A stretch of DNA of 64,000 nucleotides from Hasllibacter halocynthiae (GTDB lineage: Bacteria > Pseudomonadota > Alphaproteobacteria > Rhodobacterales > Rhodobacteraceae). Position numbers and translations under genes: made by a program. Position 1 is the first letter of the stretch. Each line of letters begins with the position of its first letter. The stretch lies in NCBI RefSeq assembly GCF_003003095.1, contig NZ_PVTT01000001.1:1302001-1366000 (forward strand), in the 5' to 3' direction. This document shows, one piece after another, positions 44,544 through 53,615 of this stretch. Under the pieces are notes generated by a model. The model was not told the origin of the DNA. It worked only from the letters and a program-made list of their open reading frames with translations, and did not search any database.

Positions 44544-45410
44544 GTGCGACCTCCTCTCACCGCTCTGCGTGCCTTCGAGGCGGTGATCCGTCACAGGGGG
44601 ATCGCGCCCGCGGCGGAGAGCCTCTCCGTCAGCCAATCGGCTATCAGCCACCAGCTCAGGCATCTGGAGCGGTGGTTCGACGGACCCCTCTTCGACCGCT
44701 CGGGCGGACGTACGCAGCCGTTGCCGCATGCGCTCGAGCTCGGGCGCGAGATCGGCGAGGCCTTCGGCAGGATCGAGCGGGCCTGTGATCGCGCACGCGC
44801 GGTGCACGGAACGCAGCCCCTCGTCGTCGCGGCGATCCCCTCGATCGCGGTCTGCTGGCTGATCCCCAAGCTCGGCACGTTCCGCGCGGCGCATCCGAAC
44901 GTGCCGATACGGATCGTCTACGCCCTCTTCGGCCATGAGGTGGACTTGAGATCGGTGCATCTCGCCTTCGTCTATGCCGAGGGCCCGCCCGGCCCGGACG
45001 CCGATTTCCTTCTGCCGGGACACAGCGTGCCCGTCGCCAATCCGGCAGTGGCCACGAAGCTGGACGGGGCGGCGCCGGACCCGGCGAAGGCGGACCTCCT
45101 GCACGACACGGATACCTCCGGCTGGGCGAGGTGGTTCGGGCGCACGGGCCGCGGATGCCCGGGCCCGCTCGGCGGACCGGTCTTCGAGGACTTCAACCTG
45201 CTTCGGGCCGCGGCCCTTGCAGGGCAGGGCTGCGCGCTGTGCCCGCGGGAGATCGTGCGGCCGGACATCGAACGCGGCCATCTCGTCCCGCTGTCGGACG
45301 TCCACATATACGAAGGCTTCGACTACTACCTCGTCTCCCGCGGCGCGGAGGATGCGCACAGCCTGCGCGCGGCCTCGCTGTTTCGCGATTGGATCCTCGC
45401 GTCCCTCTAG
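44544..45410 (+). CDS. LysR-family transcriptional regulator (GcvA-like)
   Basis: A 288-residue LysR-type regulator. The winged helix region PLTALRAFEAVIRHRGIAPAAESLSVSQSAISHQLRHLERWFDGPLFDRSGGRTQPLP is clear, followed by an effector domain of the GcvA type (PLVVAAIPSIAVCWLIPKLGTFRAAHPNVPIRIVY). The GTG at 44544 lies directly before the conserved core. It diverges from creatinase and most likely controls creatine use; effector may be creatine or a breakdown product. Confidence 0.9.
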   Translation: MRPPLTALRAFEAVIRHRGIAPAAESLSVSQSAISHQLRHLERWFDGPLFDRSGGRTQPLPHALELGREIGEAFGRIERACDRARAVHGTQPLVVAAIPSIAVCWLIPKLGTFRAAHPNVPIRIVYALFGHEVDLRSVHLAFVYAEGPPGPDADFLLPGHSVPVANPAVATKLDGAAPDPAKADLLHDTDTSGWARWFGRTGRGCPGPLGGPVFEDFNLLRAAALAGQGCALCPREIVRPDIERGHLVPLSDVHIYEGFDYYLVSRGAEDAHSLRAASLFRDWILASL

Positions 45411-45752
45411 CGGCGCCCCCGCCATCCTCAGACGGCGCTGGACAGGGTCGGGGCTGTCCGGCCGGATGGCTGGATACATGGCGACGACGCCTGATCGACC
45501 GGTCCTGTGCCATGAGCTGGGCATCCGGAAGCGTCCGGTCGCGTCCGGCGGCGGCGTCAGGAACACGGTCTCGTCGCCGCGCCGAAGAAGCGCATGACGA
45601 AGGTTGCCGCCGCATGGGGAAGCGGTCGCAGCGAGGGACGGAGGTAGACGGCAAGGGCCTTGCGAGGTCGGCCGGCCGCGGGCGCATCCGGTTAGGCGGG
45701 GTCCGAGCTTCGCACAAAAAGGAGTAACGATCGGATAGGGTCTACCTGGCGC
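45411..45752. other. Intergenic region, nothing recognised
   Basis: 342 bp between the end of the LysR gene and the end of the DUF2955 gene (convergent). Open frames here are low-quality and without family resemblance. No tRNA, repeat or strong hairpin with a T tract is seen. Confidence 0.4.
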
Positions 45753-46790
45753 TCATGCCGCACCCGCGCCGCGGATCGGGCGCCGCTCGCCGCGCCAGTC
45801 CGTGAGGCCGTCGAGCAGCGCCACCGCGGCCACCGCCGCCCCGGCGCCGACGAGCGTCAGCACGATCCGCGTCAGGACCGCATAGCTCGCATCCTGGGTC
45901 GAGAGCGCGCCCGCGACGAGCGCGAGCATCACCGAGAACGCGTATTGATAGACCATCGACGGATGCGGCCCGTGGATCATCCTATCACCGAAATAGAGCC
46001 CGGTGAGGAACACGAGGCCTAGCACAATCGGCAGATGCGGCGACCAGACGACGACGGCGAGCGCGAGCGCAGCCGCCATGCTCCCGTAGAAGGTGGCGCG
46101 CACGCGCTGCAGCGCCTCCCACAGGACCGCGCGGCGGGTCGGGAACACCAGCACCATCGCCGCGATCACGGCCATCATCATGTCCGACGGCTGCATCACC
46201 GAGTAGAGCCAGAACGACAGCCCCAGAAGCACCGTCGCCCGAATCGCCGCGCCGATCGCAACGTTGCCGCCGCCGGGAACCGGCGTGTCGACATGCGCCT
46301 CGCGGGTGCGCGGCGGCACCAGCCAATACACCACCGGAGCGATGAGCAGCCCCACGAGCGCGGCCTGCACGAAGCCATCTCGCATGGTCTCTACCGTGGC
46401 GCTGCCGTGCATCCCCATGACCGACATCAGGACGGAGACGATGACGATCAGCATCCCCGCCTGCGCGCCGGTCCTGAGGATCATCAGGTAGCCCGCGAAA
46501 TAGGTCAGCCACATCACCGCTACGTAGAGCACAGGCATCGGGCGCATCTGCTCGACCGCCCAGGTCATGACGTAGACCAGGACGATCATCACGACCGGCC
46601 CGGCGATGGCCTTGCCCACGTTGAAGGACTTGCGCTGCGACGCGATCAGGCCGACCGGCAGCGCGCAGATGATGGGGGGCAGCGCGGGATCTATCAGCGG
46701 AATCGCCGAATAGGCGAGCGCCCCGATCAGGCCGAGGCGCACCGCGTAGAACGGGTCCTCCGAGGCGTCAGGGCGGGGCGTGACGTACAT
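45753..46790 (-). CDS. DUF2955/FUSC-like integral membrane protein
   Basis: A 345-residue protein with about ten hydrophobic segments in two blocks, as in DUF2955 and fusaric-acid-resistance-like (FUSC) efflux proteins. Seen: DPFYAVRLGLIGALAYSAIPLIDPALPPIICALPVGLIASQ and the second-half DMMMAVIAAMVLVFPTRRAVLWEALQRVRATFYGSMAAAL, reminiscent of the aromatic-acid exporter repeat. It follows an HlyD-type gene with 1 bp between stop and ATG, so both probably form one export pump. The substrate is not evident. ATG at 46790 chosen over a longer frame that overlaps the neighbour. Confidence 0.78.
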   Translation of the reverse strand: MYVTPRPDASEDPFYAVRLGLIGALAYSAIPLIDPALPPIICALPVGLIASQRKSFNVGKAIAGPVVMIVLVYVMTWAVEQMRPMPVLYVAVMWLTYFAGYLMILRTGAQAGMLIVIVSVLMSVMGMHGSATVETMRDGFVQAALVGLLIAPVVYWLVPPRTREAHVDTPVPGGGNVAIGAAIRATVLLGLSFWLYSVMQPSDMMMAVIAAMVLVFPTRRAVLWEALQRVRATFYGSMAAALALAVVVWSPHLPIVLGLVFLTGLYFGDRMIHGPHPSMVYQYAFSVMLALVAGALSTQDASYAVLTRIVLTLVGAGAAVAAVALLDGLTDWRGERRPIRGAGAA

Positions 46791-46791
46791 G

Positions 46792-47892
46792 TCAGTGCAA
46801 GTAGCTCGTCCAGGACCGCAGACGCTGGAGCGCACTGGCCATCCACGCGACCGGCCCGTCGGTGCCGCCCGCATAGACGACGCCGTGCACCTTGCCGCCC
46901 ACGCGCGCGCGCTCGGGCCACGCGTCCATCCCGCCGGCCAGCTCGATCCGGACGGGGATCCTGCGCGCGGGCTCGAACCAGCGATTTGTCGGCTGGTTCA
47001 CAACAAGGCCGCCCGCGACGTTGCGCCCCGGGTTGATGCCCCAGGCGATGCTCTGCACGCGGCCTTCGAAGATCTCTCCGGGCACGGCGTCGAACACCAG
47101 ACCCACCGGATCGCCGGCATCGACGAGCTGGAGCTGGTTCTCGCGCAGGTCGAGCGTGATCCAGGCCGCCTCGGCGTCGATGAAGGTGAGGGCCGGGCTG
47201 CCGGCGGAGACGAACTGGCCTTCCGAGAGGGTGACGTTGGTCACGACGCCGAAATGCGGCGCGGTCACGGTGGTCGAGGCGAGGTCGTACTGCGCGCTCT
47301 CAAGGGCGGCCTGCGCGGCGGCGATGGCCGGATTGTCCTCGCCGCCGGAGCCGAGTTGGAGGCGCGCGCTCTCCAAGCTTGCCTCGGCGCTCGTGAGGCG
47401 GGCCTCGGCGTCGGCGATGCTCGCGCGGGCGTCGTCGCCGCGCGCGGCCGCGACGATCCCGCGCTCCTCCAGCCGGAAGGTCCGCTCGGCCTCCGCCTGC
47501 GCGTTCTCCAGCGCCGTGCGCGCCTGCGTGACGCCGGCCTGGGCCGAGACGAGCGAGGCGCCAGAGGCGTCGATGCCCTGTACGGTGTTCTCGAGATTGG
47601 CCTCCGCCTGCCGCACGGCGAGCTCGAAGGGGCGCGGGTCGATCTCGAAGAGGGGGGCGCCGGTCCGCACGACCGCGTCGTCCTCCACGCGCACCGCCAC
47701 GACCTCGCCCGAGACGCGTGGCGCGACCTGCACCACCTGCGCGGAGACGATGCCCCGCGAGGAAGCCGGCGCCAGACGGTCTGTCATCGCGTAGAGCACG
47801 ATCAGCCCCGCAAGGAGGAGGATCACGATCAGGGCTATGGGCTTGGCGGGATTGCGGCGCCTGGCCGCGGGCGTGGTCTCTGGGTCTGACAT
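46792..47892 (-). CDS. HlyD-family membrane fusion protein
   Basis: A 366-residue periplasmic adaptor of the EmrA/AaeA type. One N-terminal membrane anchor (about 18-36), split lipoyl-like halves (VAPRVSGEVVAVRVEDDAVV and ASTTVTAPHFGVVTNVTLSEGQFVSAG), a long alpha-helical hairpin (about 90-200) and a C-terminal beta barrel are visible. It links an inner-membrane exporter, here the DUF2955 protein, to an outer-membrane duct. It begins the two-gene operon. Confidence 0.9.
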   Translation of the reverse strand: MSDPETTPAARRRNPAKPIALIVILLLAGLIVLYAMTDRLAPASSRGIVSAQVVQVAPRVSGEVVAVRVEDDAVVRTGAPLFEIDPRPFELAVRQAEANLENTVQGIDASGASLVSAQAGVTQARTALENAQAEAERTFRLEERGIVAAARGDDARASIADAEARLTSAEASLESARLQLGSGGEDNPAIAAAQAALESAQYDLASTTVTAPHFGVVTNVTLSEGQFVSAGSPALTFIDAEAAWITLDLRENQLQLVDAGDPVGLVFDAVPGEIFEGRVQSIAWGINPGRNVAGGLVVNQPTNRWFEPARRIPVRIELAGGMDAWPERARVGGKVHGVVYAGGTDGPVAWMASALQRLRSWTSYLH

Positions 47893-48194
47893 GGCGTCCT
47901 CCTAGCGCAGGCGGCATGGCGGGTGCACGCCCGATATGGACCCCGAACCGCATGGCGAACCCGGCAGCGGCCCGCCGGCCCGATAGCGCTCCGGTCGTCA
48001 TCTCCGCCTCGAACGGGGCGCGTTCCGCTCCCTCTTCATCCTCTCCTCCCTCTCGGGGACTAGGAGGCCTCCGGACGCTGCTTACGTCAGCGCCCGATCA
48101 CCGAAGAGAACCTTCGGCGCGCCCATGCAGGACCCTTCATTCGCCCTTCCTCGCAGCCATCGGGAACTCTGCCGCCACGCCATGGAACCGAACG
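47893..48194. other. Intergenic region upstream of the HlyD gene
   Basis: 302 bp between two minus-strand genes. It should contain the efflux-operon promoter. No gene, RNA or exact palindrome stands out; a short AT-richer patch occurs around 48020-48160. Confidence 0.35.
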
Positions 48195-49625
48195 CTAGCC
48201 TCGATCCTCCGCGCCGTTCATACGCATCTTCCTGCTGATGCGCTGCGCCGCCATGCCTAGGGCTTCGGTGAATGTTGGGAAGGCCAGTTCCAGCTCGGCT
48301 ATGTCCTGGACCGTCATGTCGGCCGCGATGCAGGTGGCGGCGACCTGGATCACCTCGGCCGAGTAGGAGCCGAGCACATGGGCGCCCAGCAGCTTCCGGC
48401 TCTCCTTGTCGACGATGATCTTACAGAACCCGTCGGTACGCGCATCCATCACCGCACGTGGCAGGGCCGTGTAGTCGATGACCTCGATATAGCAATCGTG
48501 CCGCTCGAGGGCCTGCGCCTCGGTCATTCCCACCGATCCGTATTCCGGCTCCGTGAAGCTGCCGGTCGCGATGGCCTGCGGATCGTATACGTCCTGGCTT
48601 TCCAGAACGGCGTTCCGGGCCGCGACCCTGGCCTGATGCGCGGCGCTCTGCACGAACATGCTCACACCGTTGGCGTCGCCGGCGACCAGGATCTCGGGCA
48701 CGGTCGTGCGCAGGCACTCGTCCACCTTGATGAAGGGGCCGTCCATCTCGACCCCCGCCGCACCCAGATCCAGCCCCGAGACGTCCGCCGGCCAGCCGAC
48801 CATCAGGAAGACCGCGTCCGTCTCCAGCGACGACGTCTCCTCGCCATGGGTGAACGACACCTTCAGCCTTCCATCCTTCCTCTCGATGGAATCGCATCCC
48901 GTTCCGGTCAGCACGTTCATGCCCCGCTTCTCGAATGCAGCCTTCAACCTGCGGGAAATGTCGGCGTCGCTCGGCGGCGTGAGCCGATCGGCGAACTCTA
49001 TGACGTCGACCTGCGCGCCGAAATCGATCAGGATCGACGCGAGCTGACAGCCCGTGGCGGACCCGCCGACGACCGTGACCCGGCCGGGCAGCTCCTTCAT
49101 GTCCCACAGATCGTGGAACGACAACGCGAGGTCGCTCCCCGGGATGGAAAGCTTTCGGGGCTTCCCTCCGACCGCCAAGATGATCCTGTCGCCGCTGAAC
49201 CGGCGTCCATCCCCGATCTCCAAGGTGGTCCGATCGACGAACCGGGCCGGGCCCACCTCGTCGATCACCTCGATTCCCTGCTCCTTGACCAAATCGGTCA
49301 GGTGCCAGACCTCGTTCGCGTAGGCCGCGACGCGGTTGGCGTGATCGATCGCCCTTGCGAAATCCACGTCCGGAACCTCGCCTTCGAGGCCGAACTCCGA
49401 GAACATCGTCGCATCGGATCGCAAGCGGGCGGCGCGCGCGAGCGCCCGGACGGGAGCGGGCCCTTCGTTGAAGGCCGTCCCTCCCAGCCGCTCGCTCTCG
49501 AGGATGGTGACCTCCGCCCCCAATTCGCTGGCGCGCAGGGCCGCCTGAACGCCCGCGGGCCCGCCGCCTACGACGATGACCTTCCCCCTGCTCTTCGAGC
49601 CGCCGCGATCTTCGTCCCTCGCCAT
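48195..49625 (-). CDS. FAD/NAD(P) oxidoreductase of the disulfide-reductase fold, lacking redox residues
   Basis: A 476-residue flavoprotein shaped like dihydrolipoyl dehydrogenase or mercuric reductase. The FAD motif VIVVGGGPAGVQAALRASELGAEVTILE, the second dinucleotide motif VTVVGGSATGCQLASILIDFGAQVDVIE, EILVAGDAN and the dimerisation domain are present. The redox CxxxxC is replaced: Ala51 and Pro56 in GGTAFNEGPAPVR. The catalytic HPTxxE is FPTFTE. It therefore cannot run the usual disulfide chemistry; transhydrogenase or quinone reduction are possible. The ATG at 49625 fits the conserved start. Confidence 0.88.
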   Translation of the reverse strand: MARDEDRGGSKSRGKVIVVGGGPAGVQAALRASELGAEVTILESERLGGTAFNEGPAPVRALARAARLRSDATMFSEFGLEGEVPDVDFARAIDHANRVAAYANEVWHLTDLVKEQGIEVIDEVGPARFVDRTTLEIGDGRRFSGDRIILAVGGKPRKLSIPGSDLALSFHDLWDMKELPGRVTVVGGSATGCQLASILIDFGAQVDVIEFADRLTPPSDADISRRLKAAFEKRGMNVLTGTGCDSIERKDGRLKVSFTHGEETSSLETDAVFLMVGWPADVSGLDLGAAGVEMDGPFIKVDECLRTTVPEILVAGDANGVSMFVQSAAHQARVAARNAVLESQDVYDPQAIATGSFTEPEYGSVGMTEAQALERHDCYIEVIDYTALPRAVMDARTDGFCKIIVDKESRKLLGAHVLGSYSAEVIQVAATCIAADMTVQDIAELELAFPTFTEALGMAAQRISRKMRMNGAEDRG

Positions 49626-50191
49626 GTCTTCGTTCCCGTTCCTCTGAGCCGATCTGGTGCCCGGATATCGCTCCCGAGCAAGTTGGGTTTCCGCACTCGT
49701 CGCCGGGCGGACAGGAACTTGCCCCGTCCTGCAATCCGTGAGGATAGGCCGACGGACGGGCATGGCGACCCGCGGCGAAGGCCCTGGCATGGGCGAGAAG
49801 GGCGTATAGCGACGCCTGACGTGACCGCTGCCGCGTAACGACGGGCCGGATGCTCTGTCACGCTCGATGGCACCCGGGCGCGCATCCGCCATGCCGGTCA
49901 GACGCGGGGTGCGCGTGGACGCCCCTTCCTGTCGCGAACCCGCTCGATCGCATCACGGTCGCAGGTCTGACGCACAGGGGCCGCGGCCCATTCGGCGATT
50001 CTCCGCAGGACCGCTCTGGCATGCCAGGCGACCGGCACACGCCGGTCCAGTTCCATGCCGACGTGCCCGGACCGAGCGACTTCGCAGGCGAAGCGGGGCG
50101 AGGCCGTCGGCGGAACGACGCCGGGACGGGCATGCGCAGGAACCCATCGCCCCAGCTTCGCGCTGTCTCCGCGAACGAACCGGAATGGAAT
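49626..50191. other. Divergent intergenic region
   Basis: 566 bp between the flavoprotein gene and the divergent 7-alpha-HSDH-like gene. It is GC-rich throughout, with open frames in several phases but no recognisable protein. It must contain both promoters. I see no clear palindrome comparable to the one upstream of the transporter at 55.9 kb. Confidence 0.35.
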
Positions 50192-50965
50192 ATGGCCATG
50201 TACGATCAAGCCGACTTCACCCTGAAAGACGAGGTCGCGGCCATTACCGGAGCGGGCGCCGGGATCGGGCGCGCGATGGCCGAGACCTTCGCCGCGGCGG
50301 GCGCGAAGGTCGCGGTCAGCGACTACGACGTGGACGCCGCGAACGAGGTGGCCAAAGCCATCACGGACGCGGGCGGCGAGGCGTTCGCCATCAAGTGCGA
50401 CGTGACCAGCGAGGACGACCTGAGGTCGTTCGTATCCGGCACCGCCGAGCGCTACGGCAAGCTCACGATCCTCGTCTCCAACGCCGGCGGCGGCGGGCCC
50501 AAGCCCTTCGACATGCCGATGAAGGATTTCGTCCGCGCTTACGAGTTGAACGTGTTCTCGCTGTTCCGCCTGTCGCAGCTCGCAGCCGAGGAGATGGAGA
50601 AGGCTGGCGGCGGGGCGATCCTGGCGACCAGCTCCATCGGCGCGGAGGACAAGGCCAAGGGCAACGCGTCCTATTCCTCCGCCAAGGCGGCTGTGAACCA
50701 CCTGGTGCGCAACACCGCCTTCGATCTCGGCCCGAAGAACATCCGCATCAACGCCGTCGCGCCCGGCGCCACGCGGACCGAGGCGCTGAAATCGGTGCTT
50801 ACCGACGAGCGCGAGAAGGCGATGCTCTCGAACACGCCCATCAAGAGGCTGGGCGAGCCGCAGGACATCGCCAACGCCGCGCTGTTCCTCTGCTCCCCCG
50901 CCGCGAGCTGGATAAGCGGCCAGATCCTTACCGTGTCGGGGGGCGGCATCCAGAACCTCGGCTGA
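50192..50965 (+). CDS. Short-chain dehydrogenase, 7-alpha-hydroxysteroid dehydrogenase-like
   Basis: A 257-residue NAD(P)-dependent SDR. The cofactor motif is TGAGAGIG; catalytic Ser148, Tyr161 and Lys165 keep the same spacing as Ser146, Tyr159 and Lys163 of E. coli HdhA. Long stretches agree with HdhA, for example NAGGGGPKPFDMPM, RAYELNVFSLFRLSQL and IANAALFLCSPAASW. It may oxidise or reduce a hydroxyl on a steroid or other alicyclic compound. ATG at 50192 has GGA 7 bp upstream; 50198 is an alternative start. Confidence 0.85.
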   Translation: MAMYDQADFTLKDEVAAITGAGAGIGRAMAETFAAAGAKVAVSDYDVDAANEVAKAITDAGGEAFAIKCDVTSEDDLRSFVSGTAERYGKLTILVSNAGGGGPKPFDMPMKDFVRAYELNVFSLFRLSQLAAEEMEKAGGGAILATSSIGAEDKAKGNASYSSAKAAVNHLVRNTAFDLGPKNIRINAVAPGATRTEALKSVLTDEREKAMLSNTPIKRLGEPQDIANAALFLCSPAASWISGQILTVSGGGIQNLG

Positions 50966-51197
50966 CGCGCCGACCAGCGGAACGATCCGGCACTCGCTCC
51001 GCTGGCGGCACGCCGTCCTCGCAAGGCGGTCGGCGGCGTTCAGCCGACGGGCAGCATCGTGGAGGGCCGGTCTTTCACCGCCGTCGTTCAGGCTCACTGT
51101 GTCGCGGTCACGTCTCGCGCGTCGCGGGGGCGCGCCCTCGCCGCTTTGAAACCCCACCTCTTGATACCCGGAGCCATCTCGTGCGTTAGCGGGCGCG

Positions 51198-51863
51198 ATG
51201 AGCGGGGCGTCCGACAGCAGCCGGAGTGAGACGGGCGATCGCCGGACCGGATCGCGCGCGGGCCGGCAGGACGTCCTGGACGCCGCCGTCGCGGTCGTCG
51301 CGGAGCACGGGGCCTCGGCGTTGACCACCGGGCGCATCGCGAAGCGGGCCGGCATCGTGCAGTCCGGCTTCTACGCGCACTTCCCCAACATCGCCGCCTG
51401 CGTCGAGGCGCTGGAGGAGCGGATCGAGACGCAGGTGCGCGAACCGATCGCCGACGGGATGGAGCGGCTGCGAGAGACCGGCCCCGGGGATGCCGAAGCG
51501 CTTACGGCTTATTTCCTCGGCCTGATCGACCTCGTGCGCGAGAGCGGCGCGCTGATGGACGTCTTCATGAGGTTCCGCGGCGACCCGTCGCCACTCGGCG
51601 CGGCGCTCGACCGGTGCGAGGCGGCGCTGATCGACGATCTCACGGACCATCTGGACGCCTTCGTCGCGACCGCGCGCGACGAGGAGGCCCATGCGCGGGC
51701 CTGCCGCGCGGTGGCGCTGCTGCTCGTGCGCCAGGCGTTCGACGGGATGGGCCTGTTGCGCGCCGGCACGATCGAGCGCGAGCCGCTGGCGCGGCTTCTG
51801 GCGGAGCAGACGTCGAAGATCGGAGCGAGCGCGAGCCGTGCTGGCCTCTTCGCTCAGCCCTGA
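51198..51863 (+). CDS. TetR-family transcriptional regulator
   Basis: A 221-residue regulator with the N-terminal TetR helix-turn-helix (about 22-70: QDVLDAAVAVVAEHGASALTTGRIAKRAGIVQSGFYAHFPNIAACVEAL) and an all-helical ligand domain. It lies between the 7-alpha-HSDH-like gene and the convergent SDR operon, overlapping the last gene of that operon by 10 bp tail to tail. Likely represses the transporter/dehydrogenase operon through the palindrome at 55890-55911; this is inference. Confidence 0.9.
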   Translation: MSGASDSSRSETGDRRTGSRAGRQDVLDAAVAVVAEHGASALTTGRIAKRAGIVQSGFYAHFPNIAACVEALEERIETQVREPIADGMERLRETGPGDAEALTAYFLGLIDLVRESGALMDVFMRFRGDPSPLGAALDRCEAALIDDLTDHLDAFVATARDEEAHARACRAVALLLVRQAFDGMGLLRAGTIEREPLARLLAEQTSKIGASASRAGLFAQP

Positions 51864-52729
51864 AGGGTCGGTCCGATGGCGGTGGTGACGCTGCGGCCTT
51901 CACCCGATAGCCGACGCGAGGCTTCGACGGCCTGCTCAACGTTGTCGGCCTTGAAGCGGCCTTCGAACAGGCGCTGGATCAGGCGCGGCGCCTTCAGCAC
52001 GAAGAACATCGAGCGTGGCGACGTCGTCTCGCGCGCGCGAACGCGCATGGCATGCACGGCGTCCCTGGCGACGTCGGCCACGGGCGTACCCGTGCCTTCC
52101 GCGTTCACGTTGCCCCACAGCTGCTTCATCAGTTCGTCCGTGCCGGGGCCGGGCTCGCCGCTCTCGGTGGCCGGGGCGACGAAGTTCGGGCACAGCACGC
52201 CGACGTCGATGCCGCGGTGGGCGACCTCCTGGCGGAAGCAGTCCATCATCGCGTAGACCCCCGCCTTCGACGCGCAATAATGCGATTGCAGTGGCGAGTG
52301 GCCGACGGCCGCCGTGGAGCAGACCGACAGGAAGTATCCGCGCGTGAGCGTCAGGTAGGGCACCGCATGGTGCGCCACGCGGTAAGTGCCCGTGAGGTTG
52401 ATCGCGAGCATGCGGTCCAGGAAGTTGGCGCCCACGGCCTCGACCGCGCCGGATCCCATGACGCCTGCGTTCGAGACGACGACGTCGACGCGCCCGAAGG
52501 TGGCGGCGGCGGCATCGAAGGCGGCGGCGACCGAGGCGTCGTCGGTGACGTCCATCTCGACGGCGAGGGCGCGTCCGCCGATCTCGTCGCGCAGACGTTC
52601 CAGCCGGTCGAACTCCAAGCCGGCGAGCACGGGGTGACCGCCGTCCCGGGCGACCGCGCGTGCGATCTCGCGGCCGATGTTGCGTGCCGGTCCGGTGATC
52701 AGGACGACGCGGTTCTCAAGTGACGGCAT
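51854..52729 (-). CDS. Short-chain dehydrogenase/reductase
   Basis: A 291-residue SDR. NAD(P) binding TGPARNIGREIA, the NAG motif VVSNAGVMGSG and active-site YCASK with a preceding Ser in SVCSTAAVG are present. The C-terminal 40 residues are longer than in classical SDRs (MFFVLKAPRLIQRLFEGRF), perhaps a membrane-associating helix. ATG at 52729 overlaps the hydrolase gene by 14 bp. It is the last gene of the operon that begins with the MFS gene. Confidence 0.85.
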   Translation of the reverse strand: MPSLENRVVLITGPARNIGREIARAVARDGGHPVLAGLEFDRLERLRDEIGGRALAVEMDVTDDASVAAAFDAAAATFGRVDVVVSNAGVMGSGAVEAVGANFLDRMLAINLTGTYRVAHHAVPYLTLTRGYFLSVCSTAAVGHSPLQSHYCASKAGVYAMMDCFRQEVAHRGIDVGVLCPNFVAPATESGEPGPGTDELMKQLWGNVNAEGTGTPVADVARDAVHAMRVRARETTSPRSMFFVLKAPRLIQRLFEGRFKADNVEQAVEASRRLSGEGRSVTTAIGPTLQG

Positions 52730-53615
52730 CGGTGTCCTCCATGACGAGCGCCTCCTGCAGGAAGGCGATCTCGTCGGCGACCGCACGCTCGAAGGGCTCG
52801 CCGAAGTAGATCTCGAAATGCTCGATGTCGTAGTCGACCGCACGGCCCCGCGGCGCCGCGGCGGCGGCGTCGCGGGCGGGCTGCGGCGGGGTGACGGCAT
52901 CGGCGGCCGCGACCTGCACGAGGAGCGGGCAGGCGATGGCGGCGGTCTTAGCGCCCGGCCGCCAGCGCAGCGCCTGCAGGAAGACTCGCGGCGTGATGCG
53001 GTTCTCCCAGCCGGTGCCTCGGCTCTGCTGCCACCAATCGTGCGGCACGGCGTCGGGGGTGGTCATGGCGGCGAGGTCACCCGGATGGCCGGCCGCGCCG
53101 ATATAGTAGGGATAGCGGCCCCTCATGCCGCGCCACCGATCGCGCAGCGCGGCGCCGAACAGTCGCAGGGCCTGACGGGGGTCGCCGGTGTTCTGCCGAC
53201 CGTCCGCGAAGGGGGCCTGCGCGACAACGGCCTGCACGTCCGCGCCGCCGGCCGCGAGATCCATGACGTGGCCGCCGGAGAAGGACGTGCCCCACAACGC
53301 GATCCTGCTCGCGTCGATACCGGGCTGACCCCGCGCCCAGTCGATGACGGCCCGCCAGTCCTCCTGCTGGCGGGGGATGTCCATCCACTGGCGCGGACGA
53401 CCGCCCGAGCGACCGAAGGTGCGATAGTCGAACAGCACGGCGACGAGGCCCGCTTTCGCGAAGCGGTCCGCGTAGCGCAGCAGCGGCTCGGCGATGACGC
53501 CGGAGAAGCCGTGCGCCATCACCACGGCCGGACGCGTGCCGTCCCGCGGCCCCACCCGCCAGACGTGCACGCGATCGCCGGCGACCTCGATGTCGTCCTC
53601 CGTCACCTCAGCCAC
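52716..53615 (-). CDS. Alpha/beta hydrolase
   Basis: A 299-residue alpha/beta-fold hydrolase. The oxyanion region MAHGFSGV, the nucleophile elbow GTSFSGG (Ser in the centre), the acid region QVAAADAVTPP and the terminal His in EHFEIYFGEPFE give a full triad. It resembles dienelactone-hydrolase or acyl-peptidase-like esterases. Between two SDR genes it may open a lactone or ester formed in the pathway. The GTG at 53615 overlaps the upstream SDR stop by 8 bp. Confidence 0.85.
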   Translation of the reverse strand: MAEVTEDDIEVAGDRVHVWRVGPRDGTRPAVVMAHGFSGVIAEPLLRYADRFAKAGLVAVLFDYRTFGRSGGRPRQWMDIPRQQEDWRAVIDWARGQPGIDASRIALWGTSFSGGHVMDLAAGGADVQAVVAQAPFADGRQNTGDPRQALRLFGAALRDRWRGMRGRYPYYIGAAGHPGDLAAMTTPDAVPHDWWQQSRGTGWENRITPRVFLQALRWRPGAKTAAIACPLLVQVAAADAVTPPQPARDAAAAAPRGRAVDYDIEHFEIYFGEPFERAVADEIAFLQEALVMEDTDAVT

